A DNA stretch of 64,000 bases from NCBI RefSeq assembly GCF_004217145.1, contig NZ_SHKR01000014.1, positions 558,001 through 622,000 of the forward strand. Reading direction: 5' to 3'. Of this stretch, positions 25,849 to 34,243 are shown one piece after another. A program made the translations under genes and the position numbers. The stretch comes from Kribbella rubisoli (GTDB taxonomy: Bacteria > Actinomycetota > Actinomycetes > Propionibacteriales > Kribbellaceae). Numbering within the stretch: position 1 is the stretch's first letter; the number at the start of each line of letters is the position of its first letter. The notes below the pieces were generated by a model that had not been told where the DNA came from, ran no database searches, and saw only the letters and a list, made by a program, of their open reading frames with translations.

Positions 25849-25892
25849 TTCGCTCATCTCCCTGACCAGTCGCGGAAGCCCGCACCCCCAAG

Positions 25893-25913
25893 CGTGCCAC
25901 AACGTGCCACTAG
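25893..25913. promoter_or_regulatory. Putative arm-type sites at attR
   Basis: CGTGCCAC pair 10 bp apart ending CACTAG, the counterpart of 16137-16158 at attL and in the same direction. It also lies just upstream of the integrase start, so binding there could control integrase expression. Confidence 0.5.
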
Positions 25914-26033
25914 CTGTTCGTACTCGTTGGTACTTATGCAATGGCGGGTTATATGTCCTCTCCGGCATACTGCCAGGTCGTGCGGAGGAAACCGCAGGTC
26001 AGGACGCACTGCCGGAGACTGGCCCGCGCCTTT

Positions 26034-26057
26034 TTCGAGTCCAGTCGCGGGAGCAAC
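26034..26057 (+). repeat. attR core, 24 bp
   Basis: Exact copy of 16069-16092, here without the rest of the tRNA. Confidence 0.93.
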
Positions 26058-26062
26058 AAACC

Positions 26063-26097
26063 AGCCGGTCTCCTCTTCACAGGAGCCCGGCTTTTTC
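26063..26097 (+). terminator. Original terminator of tRNA-Asn, displaced by the insertion
   Basis: Stem AGCCGG-t-CTCCT / AGGAG-c-CCGGCT with a 6-nt loop followed by TTTTTCG. It lies 6 nt behind attR, exactly where a tRNA-Asn terminator would be before integration. Confidence 0.75.
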
Positions 26098-26127
26098 GTT
26101 GCCTGTGGGCGCAGGTAGGTTCGACGA

Positions 26128-26730
26128 ATGCATCGTCGTGCCCGGGTGGGGCTCCTCGCCGGACTGCTACTCCTCACCGCTTGCGGCACCCAGAGTGCAG
26201 CAGTGACGACCGGCAGCAAGCCGTCCCTCACGCAGTTGACCCCCCGGCCATTAGGACCGACCCCGTTCACCACCGTTCACCCCGATCCGACGCCCGCACC
26301 GCCGCGGCCCACATGCCCGGCCTCCGGCGCCTCGATCACCGTCGGACCGGTCGACGCGGCCCTCGGCCACCGCGCCGTGGTCGTGAAGCTGACCAACTGC
26401 CGCTCCACACCGATCACCGTCGACGGGTACCCCGACATCGCGGTGCTGGACGCCGACCGCCGAGCGATGAACCTGACGATGACCCGCGGTACGTCGTACA
26501 TGGCGATCGACCCCGGTCCGAAGAAACTGGTCCTCCGCAAAGGTGAAACAGCCCTCGCTGCCATCTCCTGGTCCAACACGGTCGAAGCCGGCGAGGACAA
26601 GGCATCCGGCACCTACCTGGCCGTTGCGCGAGGCAAGGGTGAGCACGCGGTCGTCTGGCCGGTGGACACCGACCTGGGCACGACCGCCAAAGTCACGCTG
26701 ACCGCGTGGTGCCGGACGCTCCCGACCTGA
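26128..26730 (+). CDS. DUF4232 lipoprotein
   Basis: 200 aa. Signal peptide with lipobox LLTAC (Cys 19), then a Pro/Thr-rich linker to about residue 60 and a DUF4232 beta domain (CPASGASITVGPVDAALGHR, VVKLTNCRSTPITVDGYP, VLRKGETALAAISWSN, ending in CRTLP). Two cysteine pairs may form disulfides. It is anchored to the outside of the membrane; function unknown. Confidence 0.8.
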   Translation: MHRRARVGLLAGLLLLTACGTQSAAVTTGSKPSLTQLTPRPLGPTPFTTVHPDPTPAPPRPTCPASGASITVGPVDAALGHRAVVVKLTNCRSTPITVDGYPDIAVLDADRRAMNLTMTRGTSYMAIDPGPKKLVLRKGETALAAISWSNTVEAGEDKASGTYLAVARGKGEHAVVWPVDTDLGTTAKVTLTAWCRTLPT

Positions 26731-26825
26731 ATCAAGGGTTTGATACTGGCCTAGACCATCCCTTTGCCGGTACGTTCCTCTCCGGATCCCGAGGGGGCCT
26801 CGGGGATGGAGGGGAAGGAAACCCT

Positions 26826-27488
26826 GTGAACGTCAAGAAGTTCCTGAACACCAAGAGCGGACGGCTGCTGGTCGCGGCCGTGCTCGGGGCCGGCGTGCTG
26901 GTCGGTGTCACGGTTGCCGCGAACGGCGCCGTGAAGCCCGACTGCAAGAGCCTCTCGTACCCGCTCTGCCCGCGCTCGGTCGCTGCTTCGCAGGTCGTGG
27001 ACAACAGCCTGCCCGCGAGCAAGATCGTGCCGGCCGACCGGAACGCGTTCCTGAAGGACACCGACGTCTACGGCAAGTCCGGTGTCGCGAAGGACTTCGA
27101 TCCGGTGGCGATCGCGAAGATCGGCGGGTCGTTCAAGACCAACAAGACCAAGGTGGGCGAGTTCACCCTGCAGCCGGGCACCTGGCTGCTGAACTCGACC
27201 GCTTTCTTCGCCCGCACCACCGCGGGCGCGCCGGGCACGCGGCCGCAGCTCGCGCTCCGGGTCGGCGCCTCCGACACGGCGTTCGGCACCGACTACGGCA
27301 CCATCCTCGGCGCCGAGATCTCGCCCGCGAAGGACCGCGAGCTCACCGGCGCGACCGTGAAGATCGTGACGGTATCCAAGGCGACCACCGTCGAGGTGTT
27401 CGCCTTCGGCTACAACGACGACGGCAGCGCAGCCGGCGCCGGCGAGATCACCGCATCCGCGTCGGTCGCCGCCGTACGCGTCGGCTGA
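26826..27488 (+). CDS. Exported hypothetical protein
   Basis: 220 aa from GTG 26826 behind GGAGGGGAAGGA. One N-terminal membrane/signal segment (LLVAAVLGAGVLVGVTVAA). The mature part begins with a short Cys-containing stretch and continues with SLPASKIVPADRNAFLKDTDVYGKSG and a C1q-like beta domain (GTWLLNSTAFFARTT, FAFGYNDDGSAAGAG). Similar proteins are common in actinobacteria, function unknown. Followed by a clear terminator. Confidence 0.65.
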   Translation: MNVKKFLNTKSGRLLVAAVLGAGVLVGVTVAANGAVKPDCKSLSYPLCPRSVAASQVVDNSLPASKIVPADRNAFLKDTDVYGKSGVAKDFDPVAIAKIGGSFKTNKTKVGEFTLQPGTWLLNSTAFFARTTAGAPGTRPQLALRVGASDTAFGTDYGTILGAEISPAKDRELTGATVKIVTVSKATTVEVFAFGYNDDGSAAGAGEITASASVAAVRVG

Positions 27489-27509
27489 CCGTCATCGCGT
27501 GAGCAAACG

Positions 27510-27541
27510 AGGCCCTGACCGCACCCAGCGGTCGGGGCCTC
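27510..27541 (+). terminator. Rho-independent type hairpin
   Basis: AGGCCCTGACCGC / GCGGTCGGGGCCT with a 6-nt loop and one mismatch, between the exported protein gene and the convergent 45-aa gene. Confidence 0.65.
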
Positions 27542-27569
27542 CGCACGTCTCCGGGGCCGTCGCTCCCGC

Positions 27570-27707
27570 CTACTTGCCCTTCTTCCGATCGATCGCCCGC
27601 TGAATCCGATCCTGCGGCTGCCCGAGGATCTTCGCCAGCAGCGGCACGCGATACTTGTACGCCGCGATCGCGCCTACCACGATCACCAGAAAAATGAACC
27701 AGCCCAT
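27570..27707 (-). CDS. Small single-span membrane protein
   Basis: 45 aa from ATG 27707 with GAGAGGA upstream. MGWFIFLVIVVGAIAAYKYR is one membrane helix, followed by a basic cytoplasmic tail with DRIQRAIDRKKGK. Conserved-looking small protein of unknown function. Confidence 0.65.
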   Translation of the reverse strand: MGWFIFLVIVVGAIAAYKYRVPLLAKILGQPQDRIQRAIDRKKGK

Positions 27708-27835
27708 GGGAGTTCCTCTCATTCGGACCTGCCCCCATCATGCCCGCTCACCGGTCACCAGCCCTCCGTCGAACCCCTGACCCCACCCTGGTTTCACACC
27801 CCACCCCCACCAACCCGATACGATCACCCGCACAC

Positions 27836-27909
27836 GGGGCGGTAGCTCAGCTGGTTAGAGCAGGGGACTCATAATCCCTGGGTCACGGGTTCGAGTCCCG
27901 TCCGCCCTA
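27836..27909 (+). tRNA. tRNA-Met(CAT), elongator type
   Basis: 74 nt: acceptor GGGGCGG/CCGCCCT, D-arm AGCTCAGCTGGTTAGAGC, anticodon loop CTCATAA, T-arm ACGGG/CCCGT, discriminator A. Anticodon CAT could also serve isoleucine after lysidine modification, but the body resembles actinobacterial elongator tRNA-Met. Its 3' half recurs at 36656 and 39677. Confidence 0.93.
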
Positions 27910-27973
27910 CCCCAGAAATGTATGGCCTCGGCTGAGGGACGACAGATCGTCCTCGGTTGAGGCTTTACACGTT

Positions 27974-29293
27974 TTCGGCTGATGCTTGACGGTTGCTTCG
28001 GTTGATCCTTGACACTCCCGGTATGCGGGAGATGAGTGTGGCTGAGCAGCGGTATCAGGCCGTGCTGGCGGTGGTCAGCGGCGGCGAGACGGTGAAGGAC
28101 ACGGCGGCGCGGTTCGGGGTGTCGCGGCAGACCCTGCACGCCTGGTTGGCCAAGTACGAGGCGGGCGGGATCGAGAATCTCGGCGATGGGTCGCATCGGC
28201 CGCGGTCGTGCCCGCATCAGATGCCGGCCGTGGTCGAGGTCGCGGTGGCCGAGCTGCGGCGGGCGCATCCGGCCTGGGGGCCGCGACGGTTGGTGCATGA
28301 GCTGGGACGGGACGGGCTGGTGCCGGTGGCGTTGGTGCCGTCGGAATCGGCGGTGTATCGGGCGCTGGTCCGGTTGTCGTTGATCGATCCCGGGGCGCGG
28401 CGGCCGCGGGACCGCAAGTGGCGCCGGTGGGAACGCGGCCGGCCGATGGAGCTGTGGCAGATGGATGTAGTCGGCGGGTTCGTCCTGGCCGACGGACGCA
28501 CGGCGAAGGCGTTGACCGGGATCGACGACCACTCCCGGTACTGCGTCAGCGCCTATCTGATGCTGCGCGAGTCGGCCCAGCGAGTCTGCGACGGGCTGGC
28601 CTTGGCGATGCGGACCTACGGTGTCCCGGAGGAGATCCTGACCGACAACGGCAAGGTGTTCACCGGCCGGTTCAACCAGCCACCCGTGGAGGTGTTGTTC
28701 GACCGGATCTGCCGCGAGAACGGGATCACCCACCGGCTCACCCAGCCCCGCTCACCGACCACCACGACCGGCAAAGTGGAACGGTTCCACCGGGCACTGC
28801 GCGCCGAGTTCCGCACCGATCGGGTCTTCGCCGACCTCGAGGCAGCACAGGCCGAGTTGGACGCCTGGGTGACCGAGTACAACTATCGCCGGCCGCATCA
28901 GGCGATCGGCATGGCGACGCCGGCCGACCGGTTCCTGCAAGCCGTGCCGGCGCCGGTCACCCCGCTGCGCCGGGCAGAGGTCTCCCGCCCCGACCCCGGC
29001 CGCGGTGACGGCTACTGGGTCGCGCGGCGAGCCAGCCGGGCCGGCGTGGTGTGCGTGAGCTGGCAGCAGGTCTGCCTCGGCATCGCCGCGGCCGGCCGCA
29101 ACATCGACGTCTGGGTCACCGACACCGTCCTGCAGTTCTTCGACGGCGACCAACTCCTCCGCACCCAGACCCGCGACGAGGCAGGCGAGGTCCGTAAGAA
29201 GAAATCATCCGTACCCGGCGGCCAACGCCGCCGTAAACTCCAGAACTGAGTGTCAAGGATCAACCGAACCAGATCCGTCACCCATCAACCGAA
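27974..29293 (+). mobile_element. IS481-family insertion sequence
   Basis: A perfect 21-bp inverted repeat (TTCGGTTGATCCTTGACACT and one more base; 27997-28017 and 29248-29268) flanks the transposase, with imperfect outer repeats at 27974-27992 and 29275-29293. A further related unit lies at 27951-27970 on the left. Exact outer ends and a target duplication are not certain. It starts 64 nt behind tRNA-Met. Confidence 0.75.
28023..29249 (+). CDS. IS481-family transposase
   Basis: 408 aa from ATG 28023, just inside the inner left repeat; ATG 28032 is also possible. N-terminal helix-turn-helix (DTAARFGVSRQTLHAWLAKY), second HTH, then a DDE domain: Asp in WQMDVVGGF, Asp in ILTDNGKVF, Glu in GKVERFHRAL. 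C-terminal 90 residues basic. All catalytic residues present, so it may be active. Confidence 0.92.
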   Translation: MREMSVAEQRYQAVLAVVSGGETVKDTAARFGVSRQTLHAWLAKYEAGGIENLGDGSHRPRSCPHQMPAVVEVAVAELRRAHPAWGPRRLVHELGRDGLVPVALVPSESAVYRALVRLSLIDPGARRPRDRKWRRWERGRPMELWQMDVVGGFVLADGRTAKALTGIDDHSRYCVSAYLMLRESAQRVCDGLALAMRTYGVPEEILTDNGKVFTGRFNQPPVEVLFDRICRENGITHRLTQPRSPTTTTGKVERFHRALRAEFRTDRVFADLEAAQAELDAWVTEYNYRRPHQAIGMATPADRFLQAVPAPVTPLRRAEVSRPDPGRGDGYWVARRASRAGVVCVSWQQVCLGIAAAGRNIDVWVTDTVLQFFDGDQLLRTQTRDEAGEVRKKKSSVPGGQRRRKLQN

Positions 29294-29444
29294 GGTGCTC
29301 AGTCGCGATCCCCAAGCGGTGGGAGTGGCGTGTTCGTCGCCGGCTCTCTGACCCGGGCGATGCTGGTCGACCGGTTCACGCCGGAGGCCACGCAAATCGC
29401 CGCACGTCTGTTCGAGTCGCTCCTCCCGACCGGAGACCGCCCGG

Positions 29445-29743
29445 TCAGGGCAGGTGACGGTCGATCCGTCGCAGCAGCCGCCCAACGACCGGCAGTTCGT
29501 GCCACGCTCGGGCGATCACCCACCCCCGCACATCCGGCACCACCGACCGTGCACCCGCAGCGCGGAACGGCCGCAACTCGTCCTCGCGCTCGGCCGCGCG
29601 GCGCTGCAAATACCCCGCACACCCCACGCAGACCCCGACTCCGGGCGCGCTCCCAGCCGCACCAAATCACGATCCTCGAACTCGCGACCGCAACACCAAC
29701 ACGCCGGCGCCGATGGCTGAAACGTCTCGTCCGCAACCGTCAT
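29445..29743 (-). pseudogene. Frameshifted small zinc-ribbon protein
   Basis: From ATG 29743 the frame reads MTVADETFQPSAPACWCCGR, then EFEDRDLVRLGARP; at about 29640 the reading continues only in another frame with GVGVCVGCAGYLQRR and a helical C-terminus to the stop at 29445. Joined, the product has CxxC pairs (CWCC, CVGC) typical of a zinc ribbon, about 98 aa. A single-base change breaks it; a sequencing error is the alternative. Confidence 0.5.
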
Positions 29744-30140
29744 ACCGCCATCACCAGTCCAACCCCACACCAACCAACATCGCGACGTCCTCCAGGAACT
29801 GCGCCACTTCGCCGACAAACGCGGCCACCGACTGCAGACATCGCCTGTTCATCAGGCCAAACGTGACATCACCCCCCCAAAGTGTGGAGATGCCGGTGAA
29901 ATTGAAGGGGCTCCGCGTATTCCGGTGTGACCCGGGGAACCGACGTGCTGGGCGGGTCGCTTCGACCGCCCACAACCGGCGCCAACGAACCGTATCAGCG
30001 CGGCTGAGGCTCAGCTCTGGCGCACTGTTGGCGTCATTGGCGCTCCCAGTCAACGGTGTACAGCGAGTGTGGCTCCAGCTGGCGGAACTGGCTGGGGCTG
30101 ACTGCGTGACGCAGTACGCCGTGCGCCGCGCGGTGTCGGG
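29744..30140. other. Gene-free stretch in the island
   Basis: About 400 bp between the frameshifted zinc-ribbon gene and the arylsulfatase end. Short frames exist but none has a ribosome site or a family-like sequence. Confidence 0.5.
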
Positions 30141-32498
30141 CTACTCTCGCGACATCATCGCGACGGCTTCGCGCTCCAGGTCTACGTAGGGGTCGCCGCT
30201 GACGTCGACGGCTACGCGCTTGATCGTGCCGCCGGTGAACGACCAGGGTGCTTCGCCTGGGTAGTCCTGGGTTACCGGGTCGCTGCTGTCGCGTCCGACG
30301 CACAGGCCGTCGCCGGCGATTGAGAACTTGCCCGGCTGGGTCTGGATACGGCCCTCGCCGACCTTGACGTCGCCGTGGAAGAGCGACAGTGTTCCGACCG
30401 CGACGCCGGGCGGATCCTCACTTGTCTTTTCGAAGGCGGCGGACAGGATCAGGTCCTCGCCCGTCGGCAGTTCTTCGTCCGCGACGATCTTCTGTTCCAG
30501 GCTGCCCACGAAGCTGTAGACGTAGTGCAATCGGTTGTTCTTGACGTAGAGGGAGTGGCCGCCGAACCGCGAGCCGTGTGCGAACAGAACGCCCTGAGTC
30601 CCCGGCGCGGGGATGTCGACGACCGCGGCGACCGCGTAGGAGCGGTTGCGGATGTTGACCGCCTGCGACTCTGGCACCTCGGCGACGCCCGGGTAGTAGA
30701 TGTAGCGGTTGCGCGGCAGTGACAGAACCGGTCGCGGCGTCGTGAGCAACTCCAGGGCGGAGCGGTCGTCGAGCGGGAAGGCGGCGTTGGCGCCGGCCTC
30801 GGCGTACCAGAGATTAATCATCTCGTGTAAGCGTGCGGGCTCCTCGGCGGCCAGGTCATGCACCTCGGAGCGATCGACGTCCGTGTGGTAGAGCTCCCAC
30901 GTGTCCTCGGCGAAGCTAGCCCAGCCACTGAGCGTGGGGTGGGTCGTGACGGCCTTCCAGCCCTGGTGCCAGATGCTGCGGGAGCCGAGCATCGAGTAAA
31001 ATTGGGTTTGGCGTGCACTGGGCAGCGGTGCGGCGTCGAAGCTGTACCGCATGCTGAGGCCGTCGAAGTGGCTCTGCTGGTGTCCGGCGATCGTCGCGGG
31101 TGCCTCGACGCCGAGCACGTCAAGGATCGTCGGGACGATGTCGACTGCGTGGTGGTACTGCTCGCGGAGCTCGCCTTTGGCCTCGATACCCTGCGGCCAG
31201 GAGATGATGCACGGGTCCGCCGAGCCGCCCTCGAACTCGTACCGCTTCCACATCTTGAACGGCGAGTTGAACGCCATCGCCCAGCCGTTCGGGTAGTGGT
31301 TGTAGGTCGCCGGGCTGCCGAGCTCGTCGAGCTTCGCCAGGTTCTCCTGGAGGTCGTCCGGGATCCCGTTGGCCACCTTGTTCTCGTTGACCGACCCGTT
31401 GGGGCCGCCCTCGCCGCTGGCGCCGTTGTCGGACACCACGAGGATCATCGTGTTCTCGCGCTGACCTGTCTCCTCGAGGTAGTCCAGCAACCGGCCGATC
31501 TGGTCGTCGATGTGCGCCAGGAAGCCGGCGTATACCTCGGCCATACGGCTGAACAGCCGCTGCTCCTCGCCCGACAGCGAGTCCCACGGCCGTGTGTAGT
31601 CCAGCGTCGGGAACGACGCACCGTTCGGGCCGGTGCGGGTCTCGGGTGTCCCGATCGGATTCAGCGGCGGCAGCTCGGTGTTCTCCGGGACAAGCCCCAT
31701 TGCCTTCTGACGGGCAAGGGTCTGCTCACGCAGGACCTCATAGCCCATGTCGAAGCGCCCCTGGAAGCGATCGATCCACTGCTTGGGCGCGTGGTGCGGG
31801 GCGTGACAGGCGCCCGGGGCGTAGTAGAGGAAGAACGGCTTGTCCGGGGCCATCACCTTCGCGTCCTTGATGAAGTCCAGCGCCTTGTCGGTGAGGTCCT
31901 CGCTCAGGTGGTACCCCTCCGCGGGCGAGCGCGGCGGGTCGACGGGATGGTTGTCGTAGACCAGATCCGGATACCACTGGTTGGTCTCGGCTCCCAGGAA
32001 ACCGTAGAAGCGATCGAAGCCCCGGCCCGTCGGCCAGTTGCGCCGCGAGGAGGCCAGATTCATCTCGGCTTCCGGGCACAGATGCCACTTGCCGACCATG
32101 TACGTGTTCCAGCCCTCGGCTCCGAGGATCTCCTGGATCTGGCCATTCTCGGGCGGAATCACCCCGTTGGCGTTGGGGAACCCGCTGGCGCACTCGGTGA
32201 TGCACGCCATGCCGTTCCGGGTGTGGTTGCGGCCGGTCAGCAGACAAGAGCGCGTCGGCGAGCACAGCGCCGTAGTGTGCCACTGCGTGAACCGCACACC
32301 GGCGCCGGCGATCCGTTCGATGTTCGGTGTCTCGATGGGACCGCCATAGCACCCCATCGCGGAGAACCCCACATCGTCGAGCACGATGTACACCACGCTC
32401 GGCGCTCCGTCGGGCGCCTTCGGCGGCTCAAAAGGCGACCAGTCCGGCACCGAATCACGGATGTCAGTGTTCACAACGCCCCTGAAAGACTTGCCCAT
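30141..32498 (-). CDS. Arylsulfatase (sulfatase, Cys type)
   Basis: 785 aa from ATG 32498 (GGGGAG upstream). VVYIVLDDVGFSAMGCYGG holds the two metal Asp; CSPTRSCLLTGRNH is the sulfatase signature in which the Cys becomes formylglycine; GKWHL and VSDNGASGEGG supply further active-site residues. The last 200 residues form a beta-rich C-terminal domain ending in RVAVDVSGDPYVDLE. No signal peptide, so it appears cytoplasmic. A formylglycine-generating enzyme gene is not present in this window. A relic of a similar C-terminus lies at 35289. Confidence 0.92.
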   Translation of the reverse strand: MGKSFRGVVNTDIRDSVPDWSPFEPPKAPDGAPSVVYIVLDDVGFSAMGCYGGPIETPNIERIAGAGVRFTQWHTTALCSPTRSCLLTGRNHTRNGMACITECASGFPNANGVIPPENGQIQEILGAEGWNTYMVGKWHLCPEAEMNLASSRRNWPTGRGFDRFYGFLGAETNQWYPDLVYDNHPVDPPRSPAEGYHLSEDLTDKALDFIKDAKVMAPDKPFFLYYAPGACHAPHHAPKQWIDRFQGRFDMGYEVLREQTLARQKAMGLVPENTELPPLNPIGTPETRTGPNGASFPTLDYTRPWDSLSGEEQRLFSRMAEVYAGFLAHIDDQIGRLLDYLEETGQRENTMILVVSDNGASGEGGPNGSVNENKVANGIPDDLQENLAKLDELGSPATYNHYPNGWAMAFNSPFKMWKRYEFEGGSADPCIISWPQGIEAKGELREQYHHAVDIVPTILDVLGVEAPATIAGHQQSHFDGLSMRYSFDAAPLPSARQTQFYSMLGSRSIWHQGWKAVTTHPTLSGWASFAEDTWELYHTDVDRSEVHDLAAEEPARLHEMINLWYAEAGANAAFPLDDRSALELLTTPRPVLSLPRNRYIYYPGVAEVPESQAVNIRNRSYAVAAVVDIPAPGTQGVLFAHGSRFGGHSLYVKNNRLHYVYSFVGSLEQKIVADEELPTGEDLILSAAFEKTSEDPPGVAVGTLSLFHGDVKVGEGRIQTQPGKFSIAGDGLCVGRDSSDPVTQDYPGEAPWSFTGGTIKRVAVDVSGDPYVDLEREAVAMMSRE

Positions 32499-32968
32499 GA
32501 CCGGCTCCCCTGAATGGACGGGCCCCGGCGCGCAACATCGCTCCCCGGGCTGTCCCAGCGAGACTGGTCCATCGGCCCCCGCCGTGCCTCCCCCTCAGCG
32601 GATGAGCGGCGGACCGCAGAGCACCTCACCTGGCAAAAAGGCGCACGCACAGTGGACTGGAGAGCACATTGACCGCCCGGACGTCCACCGACTCCCGGCT
32701 CTCGGCTCTTCACGTCGAGGATGACTGAAGCGGCCTGTCATCGGCATGTGCGTGTGTTGGCCGGCACCCCAGGGTCGCCAGGGTTCCGGCGCCGGTCACG
32801 CATCTGCTGGCGGATCCCTGTGCTGGGTGGTCTGCCCGGCAAGCCAAGCAATGCGACAGCCGAGGTTCTCATTGCGAGGAGGACCGTCAGCGCCTCATGC
32901 AGCCTCTACCAGCGCTTATGCTTGCAATCGGCTCGCACCACGCCACATCAATCATCATTGATCAGGGT
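32499..32968. other. Gene-free stretch before the IS3-family element
   Basis: 470 bp upstream of the arylsulfatase. It must contain the arylsulfatase promoter, but I see no convincing -35/-10 pair and no gene. Confidence 0.5.
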
Positions 32969-32996
32969 CTGCTGCACGAGTAGGTGACAGTTTCGG

Positions 32997-33857
32997 TCAC
33001 GCGGCCTGACTGGCCGGTGTGGTCATGATTGTTTCGTATTCGATGGGGGTCAACCGGCCGAGGGCGGCTTGGCGTCTGCGGCGGTGGTAGGTCCGTTCGA
33101 TCCAGCCCACGATCGCGATCCGGAGCTCGTCACGGGTGGACCAGGTCCGCCGGTCGAGAACATTCTTCTGCAGCAGCGCGAAGAAGCTTTCCATGGCCGC
33201 GTTGTCTCCGGCCGCGCCGACTCGGCCCATCGATCCTGCGAGGCCGTGGCGTGCGAGTGCGTGCACGAACTTCCTGGACCGAAATTGCGATCCGCGGTCG
33301 GTGTGCAGAACGCAGCCTGTGACCTCATCGCGGCGGGCGACGGCGTTGTTGAGCGCGGCCACGGCGAGGCGGGATTTCATCCTGGAATCGATGGAGTAGC
33401 CCACGATCCGGTTGGAGTAGACGTCCTTGACCGCGCACAGGTACAGGTTGCCCTCGCCTGTGCGGTGTTCGGTGATGTCGGCCAGCCACAGCTGATTCGG
33501 GTTCTGTGCGGTGAGGTCACGGCGGACGAGGTCGTCGTGGACCGGCGGGCCGGGCTTCTTGCCGTTCTTGCCGCGTCTCTTGCCGAACACGCTCCACCAG
33601 CCCATGGACGAACAGAGCCGCCACGCAGTCCGATCGGCCATCGACACGCCCGCGTCGCGGGCTTCGTCGACCAGGAACCGGTAGCCGAACTCCGGGTCGT
33701 CGCGGTGCGCGTCGAACAAGGCGTTGGCGCGGTAGGCCTGCTCGAGCTCGGTAGCGGTGACCGGCTGGGCCAGCCACCGGTAGTACGGCTGGCGAGCGAT
33801 CTTCAGTACCCGGCACGTCACCGCCACCGGAACCCCGGCGGCGGCCAGCTCGCTCAC
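32997..33857 (-). CDS. IS3-family transposase OrfB
   Basis: 286 aa from GTG 33857, overlapping the OrfA stop (GTGA). HTH_21 region, then the DDE integrase core: Asp in LWLADITEHRTGEG, Asp in VLHTDRGSQFRS, Glu in NAAMESFFALLQK. C-terminal RRRQAALGRLTPIEYE is the common IS3 tail. All three catalytic residues are intact. Confidence 0.93.
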   Translation of the reverse strand: MSELAAAGVPVAVTCRVLKIARQPYYRWLAQPVTATELEQAYRANALFDAHRDDPEFGYRFLVDEARDAGVSMADRTAWRLCSSMGWWSVFGKRRGKNGKKPGPPVHDDLVRRDLTAQNPNQLWLADITEHRTGEGNLYLCAVKDVYSNRIVGYSIDSRMKSRLAVAALNNAVARRDEVTGCVLHTDRGSQFRSRKFVHALARHGLAGSMGRVGAAGDNAAMESFFALLQKNVLDRRTWSTRDELRIAIVGWIERTYHRRRRQAALGRLTPIEYETIMTTPASQAA

Positions 33858-34171
33858 GAGCGGGTAGAGCCTTTTCCCGGAAGATGCGCCTGCGACAGGT
33901 ACGCCGCCGCACGGCGCAGCACCTCGTTCTCCTGCTCCAGCAGCTTGATCCGCCGCCGGGCCTCGCGCAGCTCGGCCGACTCACCACGAGACACACCCGG
34001 CCCGCCACTCTTGACGCCGTCGTCGACCTCGGCCTGACGCAGCCACTTGAACAACGTCATCGGATGAACCCCGAAGTCCTCGGCGATCTGCTCAACCGTC
34101 ACTCCGGGTCCCCGATCGCGAGCCACGCGAACCACGTCGTCACGGAACTCGCGGGGATAGGGCTTTGGCAC
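33854..34171 (-). CDS. IS3-family transposase OrfA
   Basis: 105 aa from GTG 34171 (AAGGA upstream). PYPREFRDDVVRVARD and VEQIAEDFGVHPMTLFKWLR form the HTH; the C-terminal ELREARRRIKLLEQENEVLR is the leucine-zipper helix for dimerisation. OrfA and OrfB overlap by GTGA, so OrfB may be made by coupling as well as by frameshift. Confidence 0.9.
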   Translation of the reverse strand: MPKPYPREFRDDVVRVARDRGPGVTVEQIAEDFGVHPMTLFKWLRQAEVDDGVKSGGPGVSRGESAELREARRRIKLLEQENEVLRRAAAYLSQAHLPGKGSTRS

Positions 34172-34243
34172 AGCAACATCCTTCCAGGCCACCTCTCGGC
34201 AAGCCATCTCAGATGTCACCTATCCGTGCAGCAGTCCCGGCGC

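Larger units (their letters stand above)
16069..26057. mobile_element. Integrated ~10-kb prophage-like element / candidate phage satellite in tRNA-Asn
   Basis: Bounded by identical 24-bp copies of the tRNA-Asn 3' end. On the minus strand it runs integrase, excisionase-like protein, RepA-like ATPase, an iteron cluster, a 61-aa protein, HNH-like protein, a 92-aa protein, tail tube, HK97-type capsid, 89-aa protein, tape measure and gp10-like protein; one 57-aa gene faces the other way at the left end. Terminase, portal, head protease, baseplate and lysis genes are absent. Size and content suggest a satellite depending on a helper phage, or a reduced prophage. Confidence 0.85.
32969..34234 (-). 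mobile_element. IS3-family insertion sequence
   Basis: 1266 bp with terminal inverted repeats of 21 bp, two mismatches: CTGCTGCACGAGTAGGTGACA at 32969-32989 against the complement at 34214-34234. It carries the two usual transposase frames. It stands 9 bp from the stop of the DUF4239 gene. A target duplication is not clear. Confidence 0.85.

Noticed and set aside
30858..32513. Plus-strand frame of 551 codons
   Set aside because: Antisense to the arylsulfatase, whose catalytic motifs are intact; the composition is not protein-like.
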